This document shows, one piece after another, positions 26,708 to 36,187 of a DNA stretch of 64,000 nt. A program made the position numbers and the translations under genes. The first letter of the stretch is position 1, and each line of letters starts with the position of its first letter. Location: NCBI RefSeq assembly GCF_006351925.1, contig NZ_CP040924.1:3408501-3472500 (forward strand), given 5' to 3'. The stretch is from Clostridium thermarum (GTDB lineage Bacteria; Bacillota; Clostridia; Clostridiales; Clostridiaceae). The notes beneath the pieces are model-generated. The model saw only the letters and a list, made by a program, of their open reading frames with translations. It searched no databases and had not been told where the DNA came from.

Positions 26708-28162
26708 TTATAATTTTTTTAAAGTTTTAGCTATATTCCATATTTCATCCATTTGTTCAAGGGTCATTTCCTTTAAATCAAGGCCTTTTTCCCTTGCAGC
26801 TTTTTCAATAAAGCTAAACCGATTGATAAATTTATCACTGGTTTTATTGAGAGCTTCCTCAGGATTAACTTGTAAAAAGCGACTTACGTTGACCACAGCA
26901 AAGAGTAGGTCACCGATTTCCTCTAGTATTCTTGCCTTATCTGTACCATTATATACCTCTTTAACTTCATCTAATTCTTCAAAAACCTTATTTAATGCTT
27001 CTTCTACCCTGTCCCAGTCAAATCCTGCCTTTTTCGCCTTCTCCTGAATCTTTTCCGCTCTTATTAGTGCAGGCAAGCCTTTAGCTATGTGCCGCATCTC
27101 ATCAGTTAAGGTCTCCATGCCCTTTTCTTTTTTCTTAATTTCATCCCAGTTGGCCAATACTTCCTCTGAACTCTTCACTGAAGTATCTCCGAATATATGA
27201 GGGTGCCTTAATATCATCTTTTCACATATGCCTTCTATTACATCATTTATATTAAAATACCCTCTCTCTTTCCCTATTACTGCATGAAATACAATCTGTA
27301 GGAGTACATCTCCAAGTTCTTCTGTGATCTTAATATCATCTTGCTCATCTATTGCTTCCAGAACTTCATAGCATTCCTCCACCAGATACTTCTTTAAGGA
27401 TTCATGAGTCTGCTCTTTATCCCAGGGGCATCCATCCTCCCCTCTTAACTTCTCCATGATGCTGATGAGATCATAAAAGTCTTTATTATTGTTTAAAACC
27501 CTTGGTATGTATACAGATGTTAGATAGTCTATATCCTCTTGTCTGTCCATCTCATATAAAGGCATTTTTCTTATAGACTCCATACCCTTTATGCCTGCTG
27601 CCCTTATATAATAAATCTCAGTATCGTCTTTATAGTACTCAGAAAGAGCCAATTTTACTTCAGAAGCAATATAATTATCGTAGACCTGAGTTATTATTGT
27701 ACCAATTCTTTTATCAAAGATATGCTCCTTGCAATCGAAGGCATCAACTATTTTTAAGCCCTCTATTGGGTCTATCTCAAGCCTTTCCATTACCACATCA
27801 ATAAAGCTTACCGCGGACACTATTTCGTACTGGATATTATTGTTTTTACATTGCTCTATTAAAAGCATAACTGACTTTTCAGCCACCAGCGGATGTCCGG
27901 GTACAGCATAGATAATTTCTCCAAATTGCTTATATTTATCAATTAAGTCTTCTGCGATTGATCTGTATACTTCGTCAAAGCTGTCATAGCTGTCGTAAGC
28001 ACTATCGTAAGTTTCAAATTTTATCCCTAATGTTCTTATATAATCAACAGTGGGATGCCTTTCTGTTCTCAAATAGATGTTCTTCACACTTTTGAGGGCT
28101 TCAATGGTTCCCATAGTCAGCGCCTCCGGAGCTCCAGGGCCTAGACCTACTATCTTAATCAT
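26708..28162 (-). CDS. mazG: MazG family protein with N-terminal tetrapyrrole-methylase-like domain (YabN)
   Basis: A two-domain protein of 484 residues. The N-terminal half has the SAM-dependent tetrapyrrole methylase fold (MIKIVGLGPGAPEALTMG, YAVPGHPLVAEKS); the C-terminal half is a MazG nucleoside triphosphate pyrophosphohydrolase repeat pair (LRGEDGCPWDKEQTHESLK, EELGDVLLQIVFHA, EEIGDLLFAVVNVSR). The ATG at 28162 follows AAAGGAG; a start eight codons upstream lacks a site. YabN has the same fusion. MazG removes non-canonical NTPs. It is downstream of the spoVB-like flippase. Confidence 0.93.
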   Translation of the reverse strand: MIKIVGLGPGAPEALTMGTIEALKSVKNIYLRTERHPTVDYIRTLGIKFETYDSAYDSYDSFDEVYRSIAEDLIDKYKQFGEIIYAVPGHPLVAEKSVMLLIEQCKNNNIQYEIVSAVSFIDVVMERLEIDPIEGLKIVDAFDCKEHIFDKRIGTIITQVYDNYIASEVKLALSEYYKDDTEIYYIRAAGIKGMESIRKMPLYEMDRQEDIDYLTSVYIPRVLNNNKDFYDLISIMEKLRGEDGCPWDKEQTHESLKKYLVEECYEVLEAIDEQDDIKITEELGDVLLQIVFHAVIGKERGYFNINDVIEGICEKMILRHPHIFGDTSVKSSEEVLANWDEIKKKEKGMETLTDEMRHIAKGLPALIRAEKIQEKAKKAGFDWDRVEEALNKVFEELDEVKEVYNGTDKARILEEIGDLLFAVVNVSRFLQVNPEEALNKTSDKFINRFSFIEKAAREKGLDLKEMTLEQMDEIWNIAKTLKKL

Positions 28163-28188
28163 TTGATTCTCTCCTTTACATGGCAAAC

Positions 28189-29724
28189 TTATCCACGGAT
28201 AAATTTACTTTTAAAATAATTGAAGTTAAATACCCCCAGCAAGAAAATTATGCCTGCGTAAATCAGAGTACCTAAGGATATGGATACTAAGCAAGCTATC
28301 TCATTGCTCATTGTACTATTATATACATACTGGTAAATAAAAACAACACCTATTATCATTAATATTGCCGCATAGGCCGGCTTAACAGTAGTTTGATAGT
28401 AATTGATACTTACTCCTAGTTTTTTTGAAAGTGCAATTAAATTAAGTACCGTAGTAATCACATAAGCAGTAATGCTACCTATGATTGCTCCATATATATT
28501 TATTAGGGCAAGAGGAACCAGCAATATTGTAATAATTATCTTTCCCAAACATCCGATTAAAAGATTTTTTATTGGTTTGAAATAGTAACCCGATCCCTGC
28601 AAGATTGCCGTAGTGGTTTGTGTTATAATTATAAAAGGTATGCTCAAGGAAGCATAGCGTAGTATGTCATAACCCTCTGCGTGTCCCGGGAAAAGTAAGT
28701 TTAATATTGGTGCTGCTAAAAATAGGAGTCCAAAAGTTGATGGCAGAGAAATAACCATAGATACCTTCATGGCCATTTCAACCTTATTTATCACTTCCAT
28801 CCTTCTCTTAAGTACGTGTGCCTCAGCAATGATAGGAACCAGTGACGCACATAAAGCTATAGATATGGTTAAAGGCACATTTATCAAAACCATAGCCTTG
28901 CCTGTTAACTGTCCATATAAGACCGCAGCCTGCTTAAAGGTGTATCCTGCCTTAAGGAGTTGTTGAGGAACGATAATTGAATCCAACAAACTCATGATAG
29001 TACCAACTGCGGCACCAAGGGAAACAGGAACAGCAATATGTAAAAGTTCAGTGAGAATCTTGTCATCCTTTGTTAACTTTTTTACATTAAATCGTCTACG
29101 AACCTTTATGTACTTTATATAAAGATATATGAAGCCTACAATACCTCCTGCGGCAGCTCCAAAAGCAGCTCCTCCTGCAGCATACTCTATCCCTTTTGGC
29201 AACAGTAAGATTGCTAATCCTACTCCAAAGACTACTCTTCCTACCTGCTCAATTATCTGTGAAACAGCTGTATGGGTCATATTTTGCATACCTTGGAAAA
29301 AACCCCGAAATACACTCATCAGTGATATAAAAAGCGGAGCCGCCCCAATGCCCATCAAGGAATAAAGAGCTTTTTTATCCCACTTAAAAAAGTTTATTAG
29401 GATTTTGGGGAAGGCTAAAAATATTATAGAAAAGCCGCCACCTAGTATGAGCATAGTCAAAAGGGCTTTCCTTACTATAAGAATCATTGTTCCTTCATCG
29501 TGGAGAGCATTTCTCTCCGACACCATCTTTGATATAGCTACTGGAACCCCTGTAGCAAGTCCAATAAAAAACATGTATAGTGGATAAGACATCTGATAGT
29601 AGCCTATTCCTTCATCCCCGATTAGCATAATAAGCGGCCACCTAAAAAATAGTCCAAGAAACCTGGCGAATACCCCGGCTGCTCCAAGAATAATTGTTCC
29701 TTTTATAAGAGATTGCTTTCTCAT
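28189..29724 (-). CDS. Lipid flippase of the MurJ/SpoVB family (YabM-like)
   Basis: A 511-residue polytopic protein with about 14 transmembrane helices, belonging to the MOP superfamily of polysaccharide and lipid II flippases. The N-terminal LIKGTIILGAAGVFARFLGLF pattern (about residues 6-25) and GIGYYQMSYPLYMFF are typical of SpoVB-type proteins. It occupies the position of B. subtilis yabM, between spoVT and yabN. It could be either a sporulation-specific SpoVB paralogue or a general flippase. The 5' region contains a structured inverted repeat. Confidence 0.88.
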   Translation of the reverse strand: MRKQSLIKGTIILGAAGVFARFLGLFFRWPLIMLIGDEGIGYYQMSYPLYMFFIGLATGVPVAISKMVSERNALHDEGTMILIVRKALLTMLILGGGFSIIFLAFPKILINFFKWDKKALYSLMGIGAAPLFISLMSVFRGFFQGMQNMTHTAVSQIIEQVGRVVFGVGLAILLLPKGIEYAAGGAAFGAAAGGIVGFIYLYIKYIKVRRRFNVKKLTKDDKILTELLHIAVPVSLGAAVGTIMSLLDSIIVPQQLLKAGYTFKQAAVLYGQLTGKAMVLINVPLTISIALCASLVPIIAEAHVLKRRMEVINKVEMAMKVSMVISLPSTFGLLFLAAPILNLLFPGHAEGYDILRYASLSIPFIIITQTTTAILQGSGYYFKPIKNLLIGCLGKIIITILLVPLALINIYGAIIGSITAYVITTVLNLIALSKKLGVSINYYQTTVKPAYAAILMIIGVVFIYQYVYNSTMSNEIACLVSISLGTLIYAGIIFLLGVFNFNYFKSKFIRG

Positions 29725-29786
29725 AAAACCCCTCCATCTAACCCATGAAATTGTCCCACATTTTATAGGCTCTATTACGTAAACTT

Positions 29787-29906
29787 AACTTATACATACT
29801 CCATATGTGGAATTTTCAACGCCTATGGAAAATGTATAAGTTATAATTAAAGCTGAATCCTATAGGGATAAAAATTTAGAACTATAAATTTACTTATAGT
29901 TCTAAA
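29787..29906. repeat. Inverted repeats in the gap before the flippase gene
   Basis: Two hairpins lie in the 327-bp gap between spoVT and the flippase gene. One has 11-bp arms (29787-29797 with 29832-29842) and a further CCATA/TATGG pair inside. The other is a perfect 13-bp stem (29875-29887 with 29894-29906). Neither is explained by a visible gene. On the minus strand both would be in the leader of the flippase transcript or act as back-up terminators for spoVT. Confidence 0.6.
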
Positions 29907-29998
29907 AATTATCTTTTTCTAATTATTCTTATTTGTATACCCTAGACAATATTACAATTTTAAAAAATATTTATCATATGTGTATAAGATAAGTTTTC

Positions 29999-30041
29999 AA
30001 TGGCTATAATTCAAAGGAAGCAAAGTTGAACAATAGCCATT
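29999..30041 (-). terminator. spoVT terminator
   Basis: A long imperfect stem with arms AATGGCTAT/ATAGCCATT and an inner TTCAA/TTGAA pair begins 11 bp after the spoVT stop on the minus strand. Confidence 0.6.
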
Positions 30042-30051
30042 TTATATGTTT

Positions 30052-30606
30052 TTATTGTTCCATTTGCTTTCCTAAGAAGGCGGATGCAGTTTCAGCAAGC
30101 TTCATTTCTAACTCTCCAAACTTTTCCCCATTTTGTTTGGATAATATGATTACAGCTCCAATTGCATCTCCTTCTGCAATTATAGGTGAAATAACTGCGG
30201 TTGAATATTTTCCTTCTGCATCTTCATCTTTATATAATGGTATGGTCTTACCATTTTCTTCACCCAGTATTATGGTCTTTCTTTCTTCCATAACCTTTTC
30301 AAGTTCATCACTGATTCTCTTTTCTAAGTACTCCTTCTTTGGTGCACCACTTACAGATATTATTGCATCTTTATCTGAAATTAGAACAATATGTCCAATT
30401 GCCTGCTGTAATGATTCAGCATATTCCTTTGAGAAGTCACTTAACTCACCAATAGGAGAGTATTTCTTTAATATTACTCCGCCTTCTCTATCAGTGAAAA
30501 TCTCTAAAGGATCTCCTTCCCGTATTCTTAATGTCCTTCTAATCTCTTTTGGTATTACAACTCTACCAAGGTCGTCTATTCTTCTAACTATACCTGTGGC
30601 CTTCAT
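30052..30606 (-). CDS. spoVT: Stage V sporulation protein T (transition regulator)
   Basis: Transcription factor that adjusts sigma-G-dependent genes in the forespore. The 184-residue protein has an N-terminal AbrB swapped-hairpin DNA-binding domain (GIVRRIDDLGRVVIPKEIRR, residues 5-24) and a C-terminal GAF-like domain (residues about 60-180). Length and layout match SpoVT, not the shorter AbrB. It is upstream of the flippase and mazG as in B. subtilis. The ATG follows AAAGGAGGG. Confidence 0.97.
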   Translation of the reverse strand: MKATGIVRRIDDLGRVVIPKEIRRTLRIREGDPLEIFTDREGGVILKKYSPIGELSDFSKEYAESLQQAIGHIVLISDKDAIISVSGAPKKEYLEKRISDELEKVMEERKTIILGEENGKTIPLYKDEDAEGKYSTAVISPIIAEGDAIGAVIILSKQNGEKFGELEMKLAETASAFLGKQMEQ

Positions 30607-30752
30607 TTATTACCCTCCTTTATTTAAATTTTATATATTCTACTTGCATTAATATTATCTTTCTCAATATGAAATTTTATACACTAATAGAGGTTATTAT
30701 TTGAATTATAAAGACTTAAAAGACAAAACTAGCAACAATATACATGAAATAA

Positions 30753-30777
30753 AAAAGCGCAGTAAAACTGCGCTTTT
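30753..30777 (-). terminator. prsA terminator
   Basis: A 10-bp stem AAAAGCGCAG/CTGCGCTTTT (30753-30762 with 30768-30777) is followed by T's on the minus strand, just after the prsA stop. Confidence 0.88.
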
Positions 30778-30781
30778 CATA

Positions 30782-31804
30782 CTAGAATATATTCTTGAGC
30801 AACTTATCAGTGTACACTTTAAAACCTATTTCTTTCTTCCATTCCTCAACTAATTCATTAAACTTAGTTTGCTGCTTACTTGATAAAAGTGATGTTTTTA
30901 TGCTGTCTTTTACTTCATCTAGAGCTTTAACCTGCTTTTCCTTAACTACTCCTGTTACTTTAATAATGTGCCATCCGAAGGAGCTTTTTACAGGATCGGA
31001 AATTTGACCCTCCTCCAGCTTCTTTGCTGCCTCCATAAAGGCAGGATCGTAGTTAGCATTATCATACTCAACATAACCTAAGGAACCACCGTAATCCTTT
31101 GTAGAATCTGTATTGTTTTTAGCAAGGTCTTCAAATTTCTCGCCCTTATCAAGCTTTTCCTTTATGGCCTTAGCCTCTTCTTCTGTTTTTACTATTATAT
31201 GATACATATTGGCACCGGGATTGGTAGTATAATAAGCTATATTATTGTCATAATATGTTTTTATTTCTTCATCAGATACTGTTTCGTCTTTGACAACATC
31301 ATGCTGTACCCTATATGCTGCAATGGACTCTGGGTCTCCAAGTATACTTTCTCTATAATTATGCTTTAGGTCTTCCATTGTCATACCAGCTTCTTCAAGA
31401 GCTTTTTCAAGTTTTTTCTCATCATTATCAAACTGTGTTTCCCTAACTAAGTCAATTTCCTTTTGAACCTCTGCATCTATATTATTCAAATCTGGAACTA
31501 AATTTCTCTCCTTGGCCTTAATGTAGAGAAGCTTTTGCTCTGCCAAATCGTTGAGCATATTTTCATAATAATACTTGAGCTGATCTTGGGCTTCACTTTT
31601 TGTAAGGCTACCATACTGTTCCTTTATCATTTCCTCAGTAGCCTTCATTTTATTTCTTACATCAATTACTTTAATTTTTTCACTACCAATCTTGGCAACA
31701 ACAGTGTTATCCTTACCTGCCTGAGTCTTTACGATACATCCTGCAGAAGATAGTGTAAATATACCAATAACGGCTATGCTAAGTACCTTTTTAACCTTAT
31801 TCAC
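30782..31804 (-). CDS. prsA: Foldase lipoprotein PrsA
   Basis: Membrane-anchored peptidyl-prolyl isomerase that folds exported proteins. The 340-residue protein has a lipoprotein signal peptide with lipobox LSSAGC (Cys23), a chaperone-like N-terminal domain, a parvulin domain at about residues 200-290 (MYHIIVKTEEEAKAIKEKL, DYGGSLGYVEY, SFGWHIIKV), and a basic C-terminal end. It lies between mfd and spoVT, where B. subtilis has no such gene, so it is an insertion in the conserved order. Confidence 0.92.
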   Translation of the reverse strand: MNKVKKVLSIAVIGIFTLSSAGCIVKTQAGKDNTVVAKIGSEKIKVIDVRNKMKATEEMIKEQYGSLTKSEAQDQLKYYYENMLNDLAEQKLLYIKAKERNLVPDLNNIDAEVQKEIDLVRETQFDNDEKKLEKALEEAGMTMEDLKHNYRESILGDPESIAAYRVQHDVVKDETVSDEEIKTYYDNNIAYYTTNPGANMYHIIVKTEEEAKAIKEKLDKGEKFEDLAKNNTDSTKDYGGSLGYVEYDNANYDPAFMEAAKKLEEGQISDPVKSSFGWHIIKVTGVVKEKQVKALDEVKDSIKTSLLSSKQQTKFNELVEEWKKEIGFKVYTDKLLKNIF

Positions 31805-31861
31805 GTGTATTCCCCCACTCTTTATAGTCTTTTTTCATTATAAACATTTTTTGAAATTATT

Positions 31862-34800
31862 TCAATTACTAATTTTCTCATCCTCTGTAACGCTCAGCAT
31901 ATATTGCAGCAGCTCTTTAAAAGCTGCTACCATATCCTCCTTCTTAGCCTCCTGTATCTTGTAGGCAATAGCGGGCTTATCTCCAAGCTTGAATACTACT
32001 TTTTTACTATACTTCAGCATTAGAGCCTTTATAATCTTATCATTCAGTTTATCTTTATTTTCAAAATAGAAGTAAACTTCATTTCCTCTTTCTTTTATTT
32101 CCACAATGGATAATCTCTTTCCTAGACTTCTTATATAGGCAATATTCATGAGATTATAAACGGATTGAGGTATATCAGAAAATCTGTCCTCCAGCTCTTC
32201 CTTTACTTCCATAAAATCATCAAAGCTATCAATAGCAGCAATTTTCTTGTACACTTCTATTTTCTGAGTTTCGTTCTTAATATAACTTGATGGAATATAG
32301 GCATCAATCTTAATTTCAACAGTAGTTTCCACAGGCTCTTGTTCTATTTCTCCCTTTATAAGTTTTATGGTATCTTCTAACATTCTGCAATACAGATCAT
32401 AACCAACTACAGCCATATGGCCATGTTGAGCAGACCCCATCATATTTCCTGCTCCTCTTATCTCCAGGTCTCGCATAGCTATTTTGAAGCCTGAGCCAAG
32501 TTCTGTGAAATCTTTTATAGCCTTAAGCCTTTTCTCTGCTACTTCGGATAGTATCTTGTCTTTTTTATAAGTAAAATATGCATAAGCTATCCTGTTAGAA
32601 CGGCCAACTCGTCCTCTAAGCTGATACAATTGTGATAATCCCATTCTATCTGCCTCATAGATTATCATGGTATTTACGTTTTGAATGTCGATACCAGTCT
32701 CTATGATTGTTGTAGCAACCAAGATGTCGGAATCATGATTCATAAACTCCATCATTACCTTTTCCAGTTCTCGCTCTGTCATTTGTCCATGAGCTACGGC
32801 AACTCTGGCTTCAGGAACTAAGTTTTTCAGATACCCCGCCATCTGATTAATATCTTCAACTCGATTGTAGACAAAAAATACCTGTCCCCCTCTGCCTATC
32901 TCTCTAAGTATAGCATCCCGTATTAATTGATCATTATACTCTACTACATAAGTTTGGATAGGGTATCTTTCCTCCGGAGGAGTTTCAATTACACTGATAT
33001 CTCTAACCCCTGAAAGCGACATATGCAGGGTCCTTGGAATAGGTGTAGCCGTAAGAGTAAGTACATCTATATTCTTTTTCAGATTCTTCATTTTTTCCTT
33101 ATGTGATACCCCAAAACGCTGTTCCTCGTCTACTATTAACATGCCAAGGTCCTTAAACTGAACGTCCTTTTGAAGTATTCTATGGGTTCCTATTAAAATA
33201 TCTACATTGCCTTCTTTTACTGCCTTTAGCGTTTCTTTGACTTGTGCCGGGGTTCTAAACCTGCTTATCATGTCTACCCGAACAGGAAAATCAGAAAATC
33301 TCTTCTTCATGTTATTATAATGTTGCTCTGCCAATATTGTTGTAGGAACTAAAAAGGCTACTTGCTTGCCATCCATAACCGCCTTAAAGGCAGCTCTAAT
33401 GGCAACCTCTGTCTTACCATAACCTACATCTCCACAAAGTAGTCTGTCCATTGGCTTGTCAGATTCCATATCTGCCTTTATTTCCTGAAGAGATGTGATC
33501 TGATCCGGAGTTTCCTCAAAGGGGAATTCATCTTCAAATTGTTTTTGCCATACGGTATCCTTGCTGTATCTATATCCCTTTACCATGGACCTTGCAGCAT
33601 AGAGTTTTACCAAGTCCTGTGCTATTTCATTTATGGACTTTTTAACCTTTGCCTTTGCTTTTGCCCATTCATTGCTGCCAAGTTTGTTTATCCTAGGTGC
33701 CTTTCCCTCGCTTCCAATATACTTCTGTACCAGGTCCAATTGCTCTACCGGTACATAAAGCTTATCGTCACCATCATAGGTAATTTCCAGAAAATCTCTT
33801 TTTAGCCCTTCTACTTCTAGTCCCTTTATTCCCTTGTACACACCGATTCCATGATTTACATGAACTACATAGTCACCGGGTTTTAGCTCTGTAAAACTCT
33901 TAATCTTACTTATACCTTTCTTAGGAATCTTCTTATTTGTCTTCCTCTTTGATTCCCCGAAAACTTCCTTGTCCGATATCACACAGATTTTTAGTTCCGG
34001 ATATTCATATCCCTTTAACTGATTTCCAAAGGTTATAACAACCTCGCTGTCACTTATTTCGCCCACTATGTCCCTATAAACACTCTCAATACCTCTCTCC
34101 CTTAAGGTTCCTACCAATCTTTCTCCTCTTGGCCTAGTTCCTGACAGTATAACCGTTTTAAAGCCTCGGGCCTTCTTTTCTTTGATGTCTTCAATAAGTA
34201 AGTCCAACTGACCATGGTAATTATGTAAGGTAATTTGGGAGAAAGAAACTGTGGTTTGTTTTTGCATTGCATCCTGGCTTCTGCCTATGGAAGCAAGTTC
34301 AATAACCTTACCGTATTGAAGCTTATTTAATACCCTTTCCTTCTCAAGAAGCAGCTTTCCCTGCTGCGGCAGTACATCCCCCCTCTGTAAGAAGGAAGTA
34401 TAGGTCTCTTCAAACTCATAATAAATACTATCTAGCTTTCCTTTACATCTCTGAAAATCATCTATGAAAATTAGAGAATCCCCAATATAATCGAAGAAAT
34501 CAGAGCACTTTTCATAGAAGTAGGGGATAAAGCTGTCAATGGTCTCAAAACTGTAATTCTCCTTTAGGTTCTCTAGGTTAGCTCTAGTTATGGAATTAAT
34601 TTTTTCATAGGCATCCTTATCTTTTTTCTTATCAAATTTGCTTAGCCTGTCCTCTAAATCCTTTTCAATACTTGCATAACCTAATTCAATATTATGCTTC
34701 TCAAGGATTACCTCCTTTGCTGGAAAGATTTCAATACTTTCCACCTTATCTATGCTTCTTTGTGACTCTGTATTTAAGCTGCGGATAGAATCCACTTCAT

Positions 34801-35395
34801 CGCCAAAAAGCTCTATTCTGTACGGTACAGACGAAATGGTGGGAAACACATCCATAATACCGCCCCTAATAGAGAACTGTCCTTTCCCATCTACCATATC
34901 CATTCTTTCATAACCACATTGAACTAACTTATATGCAATATCCTGAAGACTTACAGTATCACCCACGCTTATACTGAAGGTATGCTTTTTATACAATTCA
35001 ACCGGGGTATATACCGGCGCCAGAGCATCGATAGATGTAACAATAATTTTCTTTCCCGGCGATAACATCTCCTTTATAACCTTCAGCCTCTCCCATCTTA
35101 GGTCTCCCGATAATGAATAAACGTTATAAAAAACCACTTCTTTTGATGGAAAATAATATACATTTGGAGTAAATAAACTCAAATCTTCATAAATGGCCCT
35201 GCATTCAACATCACTGTGAGTTATTACAAAAACATTCCTGTTTAATTCCTCATGTACTCCATGGATAACATATGTCCTCGCAGATTCAGATATACCATAT
35301 ACACCCGCTGGATACTTTTCTAAGGCCAAATCAGAAATAAACTCTTTAAAAATGGCACTTTCCTTTAATGGAGCCATAAGTCCTTTAAGTCTCAT
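31862..35395 (-). CDS. mfd: Transcription-repair coupling factor Mfd
   Basis: Removes RNA polymerase stalled at DNA damage and recruits UvrA. The 1,177-residue protein has the UvrB-like N-terminal part, the RNA-polymerase-interacting domain (ELKPGDYVVHVNHGIGVYKG), the RecG-like translocase with Walker A CGDVGYGKTE, the box II motif VDEEQRFGV, TATPIPRTL, QLRGRVGR and the C-terminal TRCF domain. It is 29 bp downstream of pth, as in B. subtilis apart from the absence of a small fin/yabK gene between the two. Confidence 0.98.
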   Translation of the reverse strand: MRLKGLMAPLKESAIFKEFISDLALEKYPAGVYGISESARTYVIHGVHEELNRNVFVITHSDVECRAIYEDLSLFTPNVYYFPSKEVVFYNVYSLSGDLRWERLKVIKEMLSPGKKIIVTSIDALAPVYTPVELYKKHTFSISVGDTVSLQDIAYKLVQCGYERMDMVDGKGQFSIRGGIMDVFPTISSVPYRIELFGDEVDSIRSLNTESQRSIDKVESIEIFPAKEVILEKHNIELGYASIEKDLEDRLSKFDKKKDKDAYEKINSITRANLENLKENYSFETIDSFIPYFYEKCSDFFDYIGDSLIFIDDFQRCKGKLDSIYYEFEETYTSFLQRGDVLPQQGKLLLEKERVLNKLQYGKVIELASIGRSQDAMQKQTTVSFSQITLHNYHGQLDLLIEDIKEKKARGFKTVILSGTRPRGERLVGTLRERGIESVYRDIVGEISDSEVVITFGNQLKGYEYPELKICVISDKEVFGESKRKTNKKIPKKGISKIKSFTELKPGDYVVHVNHGIGVYKGIKGLEVEGLKRDFLEITYDGDDKLYVPVEQLDLVQKYIGSEGKAPRINKLGSNEWAKAKAKVKKSINEIAQDLVKLYAARSMVKGYRYSKDTVWQKQFEDEFPFEETPDQITSLQEIKADMESDKPMDRLLCGDVGYGKTEVAIRAAFKAVMDGKQVAFLVPTTILAEQHYNNMKKRFSDFPVRVDMISRFRTPAQVKETLKAVKEGNVDILIGTHRILQKDVQFKDLGMLIVDEEQRFGVSHKEKMKNLKKNIDVLTLTATPIPRTLHMSLSGVRDISVIETPPEERYPIQTYVVEYNDQLIRDAILREIGRGGQVFFVYNRVEDINQMAGYLKNLVPEARVAVAHGQMTERELEKVMMEFMNHDSDILVATTIIETGIDIQNVNTMIIYEADRMGLSQLYQLRGRVGRSNRIAYAYFTYKKDKILSEVAEKRLKAIKDFTELGSGFKIAMRDLEIRGAGNMMGSAQHGHMAVVGYDLYCRMLEDTIKLIKGEIEQEPVETTVEIKIDAYIPSSYIKNETQKIEVYKKIAAIDSFDDFMEVKEELEDRFSDIPQSVYNLMNIAYIRSLGKRLSIVEIKERGNEVYFYFENKDKLNDKIIKALMLKYSKKVVFKLGDKPAIAYKIQEAKKEDMVAAFKELLQYMLSVTEDEKISN

Positions 35396-35424
35396 ACTAA
35401 ATTACACCATCCTAAAATCATACT

Positions 35425-35988
35425 TTATACTCTAAAGCTGTTAAATTTATTCATAGCAGCATCAATTCCATCCTCAATAATTGTTTCCACAGTGGACAAC
35501 ACCGCCTCATAGGTCTTTTGCAATTTTTCCTGTTCCTCAATACTAAATTTCCCGAGAACATGATTAACCCAATCTCCTTTCGGATGACCTACACCAATTT
35601 TTATTCTAGGAAATTCCTCAGAGGAGAGATGGGCTATGATATTTTTTATTCCATTGTGTCCACCAGCACTACCCTTGGCCCTAATTCTTATTCTGCCAAT
35701 ATCCAAACTCATATCATCATAGATTATTATGATCTTTTCATTTGGAATTTTATAAAACTTGCTAATCTGTCCTACACTTTCACCACTTGCATTCATATAA
35801 GTTTGCGGTTTAAGTAGTATGACCTTCTCACCCTTTATGTTTCCTTCGCCGTATACACCTTTAAATTTTATCCTGCTTATACTTATTTTATACTTAGCAC
35901 CCATTAAATCAATAACTTCAAATCCTACATTATGTCTTGTATTTTCATATTGAGTTCCAGGATTGCCTAGTCCAACTATTAGATACAC
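35425..35988 (-). CDS. pth: Peptidyl-tRNA hydrolase
   Basis: Releases tRNA from prematurely ended peptidyl-tRNA. The 187-residue protein shows GLGNPGTQYENTRHNVGFEV (catalytic His20), KPQTYMNASGESV and the YDDMSLDIGRIRIRAKGSAG segment (catalytic Asp). Length is normal. It is next to mfd. Confidence 0.97.
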   Translation of the reverse strand: MYLIVGLGNPGTQYENTRHNVGFEVIDLMGAKYKISISRIKFKGVYGEGNIKGEKVILLKPQTYMNASGESVGQISKFYKIPNEKIIIIYDDMSLDIGRIRIRAKGSAGGHNGIKNIIAHLSSEEFPRIKIGVGHPKGDWVNHVLGKFSIEEQEKLQKTYEAVLSTVETIIEDGIDAAMNKFNSFRV

Positions 35989-36149
35989 CTTTTTTCCTCC
36001 CTAACGTATAAAAAATCTCCAAGTACCTGTTTAAAACACAGTAATACTATTTTACCTCAAATAATAGCTTTTTAAAAGCAAATGCGGCTTCAAGTCCTTG
36101 ATTTAAAGATTTCTTTTCTTTAGTCTAAAAATTACTGAAAGCAAAACAA

Positions 36150-36179
36150 AGTATGTGACAACCATTAGGGCCACATACT
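36150..36179 (-). terminator. htrA terminator
   Basis: An 8-bp stem AGTATGTG/CACATACT (36150-36157 with 36172-36179) is followed by a T-rich run on the minus strand, just after the htrA stop. Confidence 0.7.
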
Positions 36180-36187
36180 GTAGAAAA

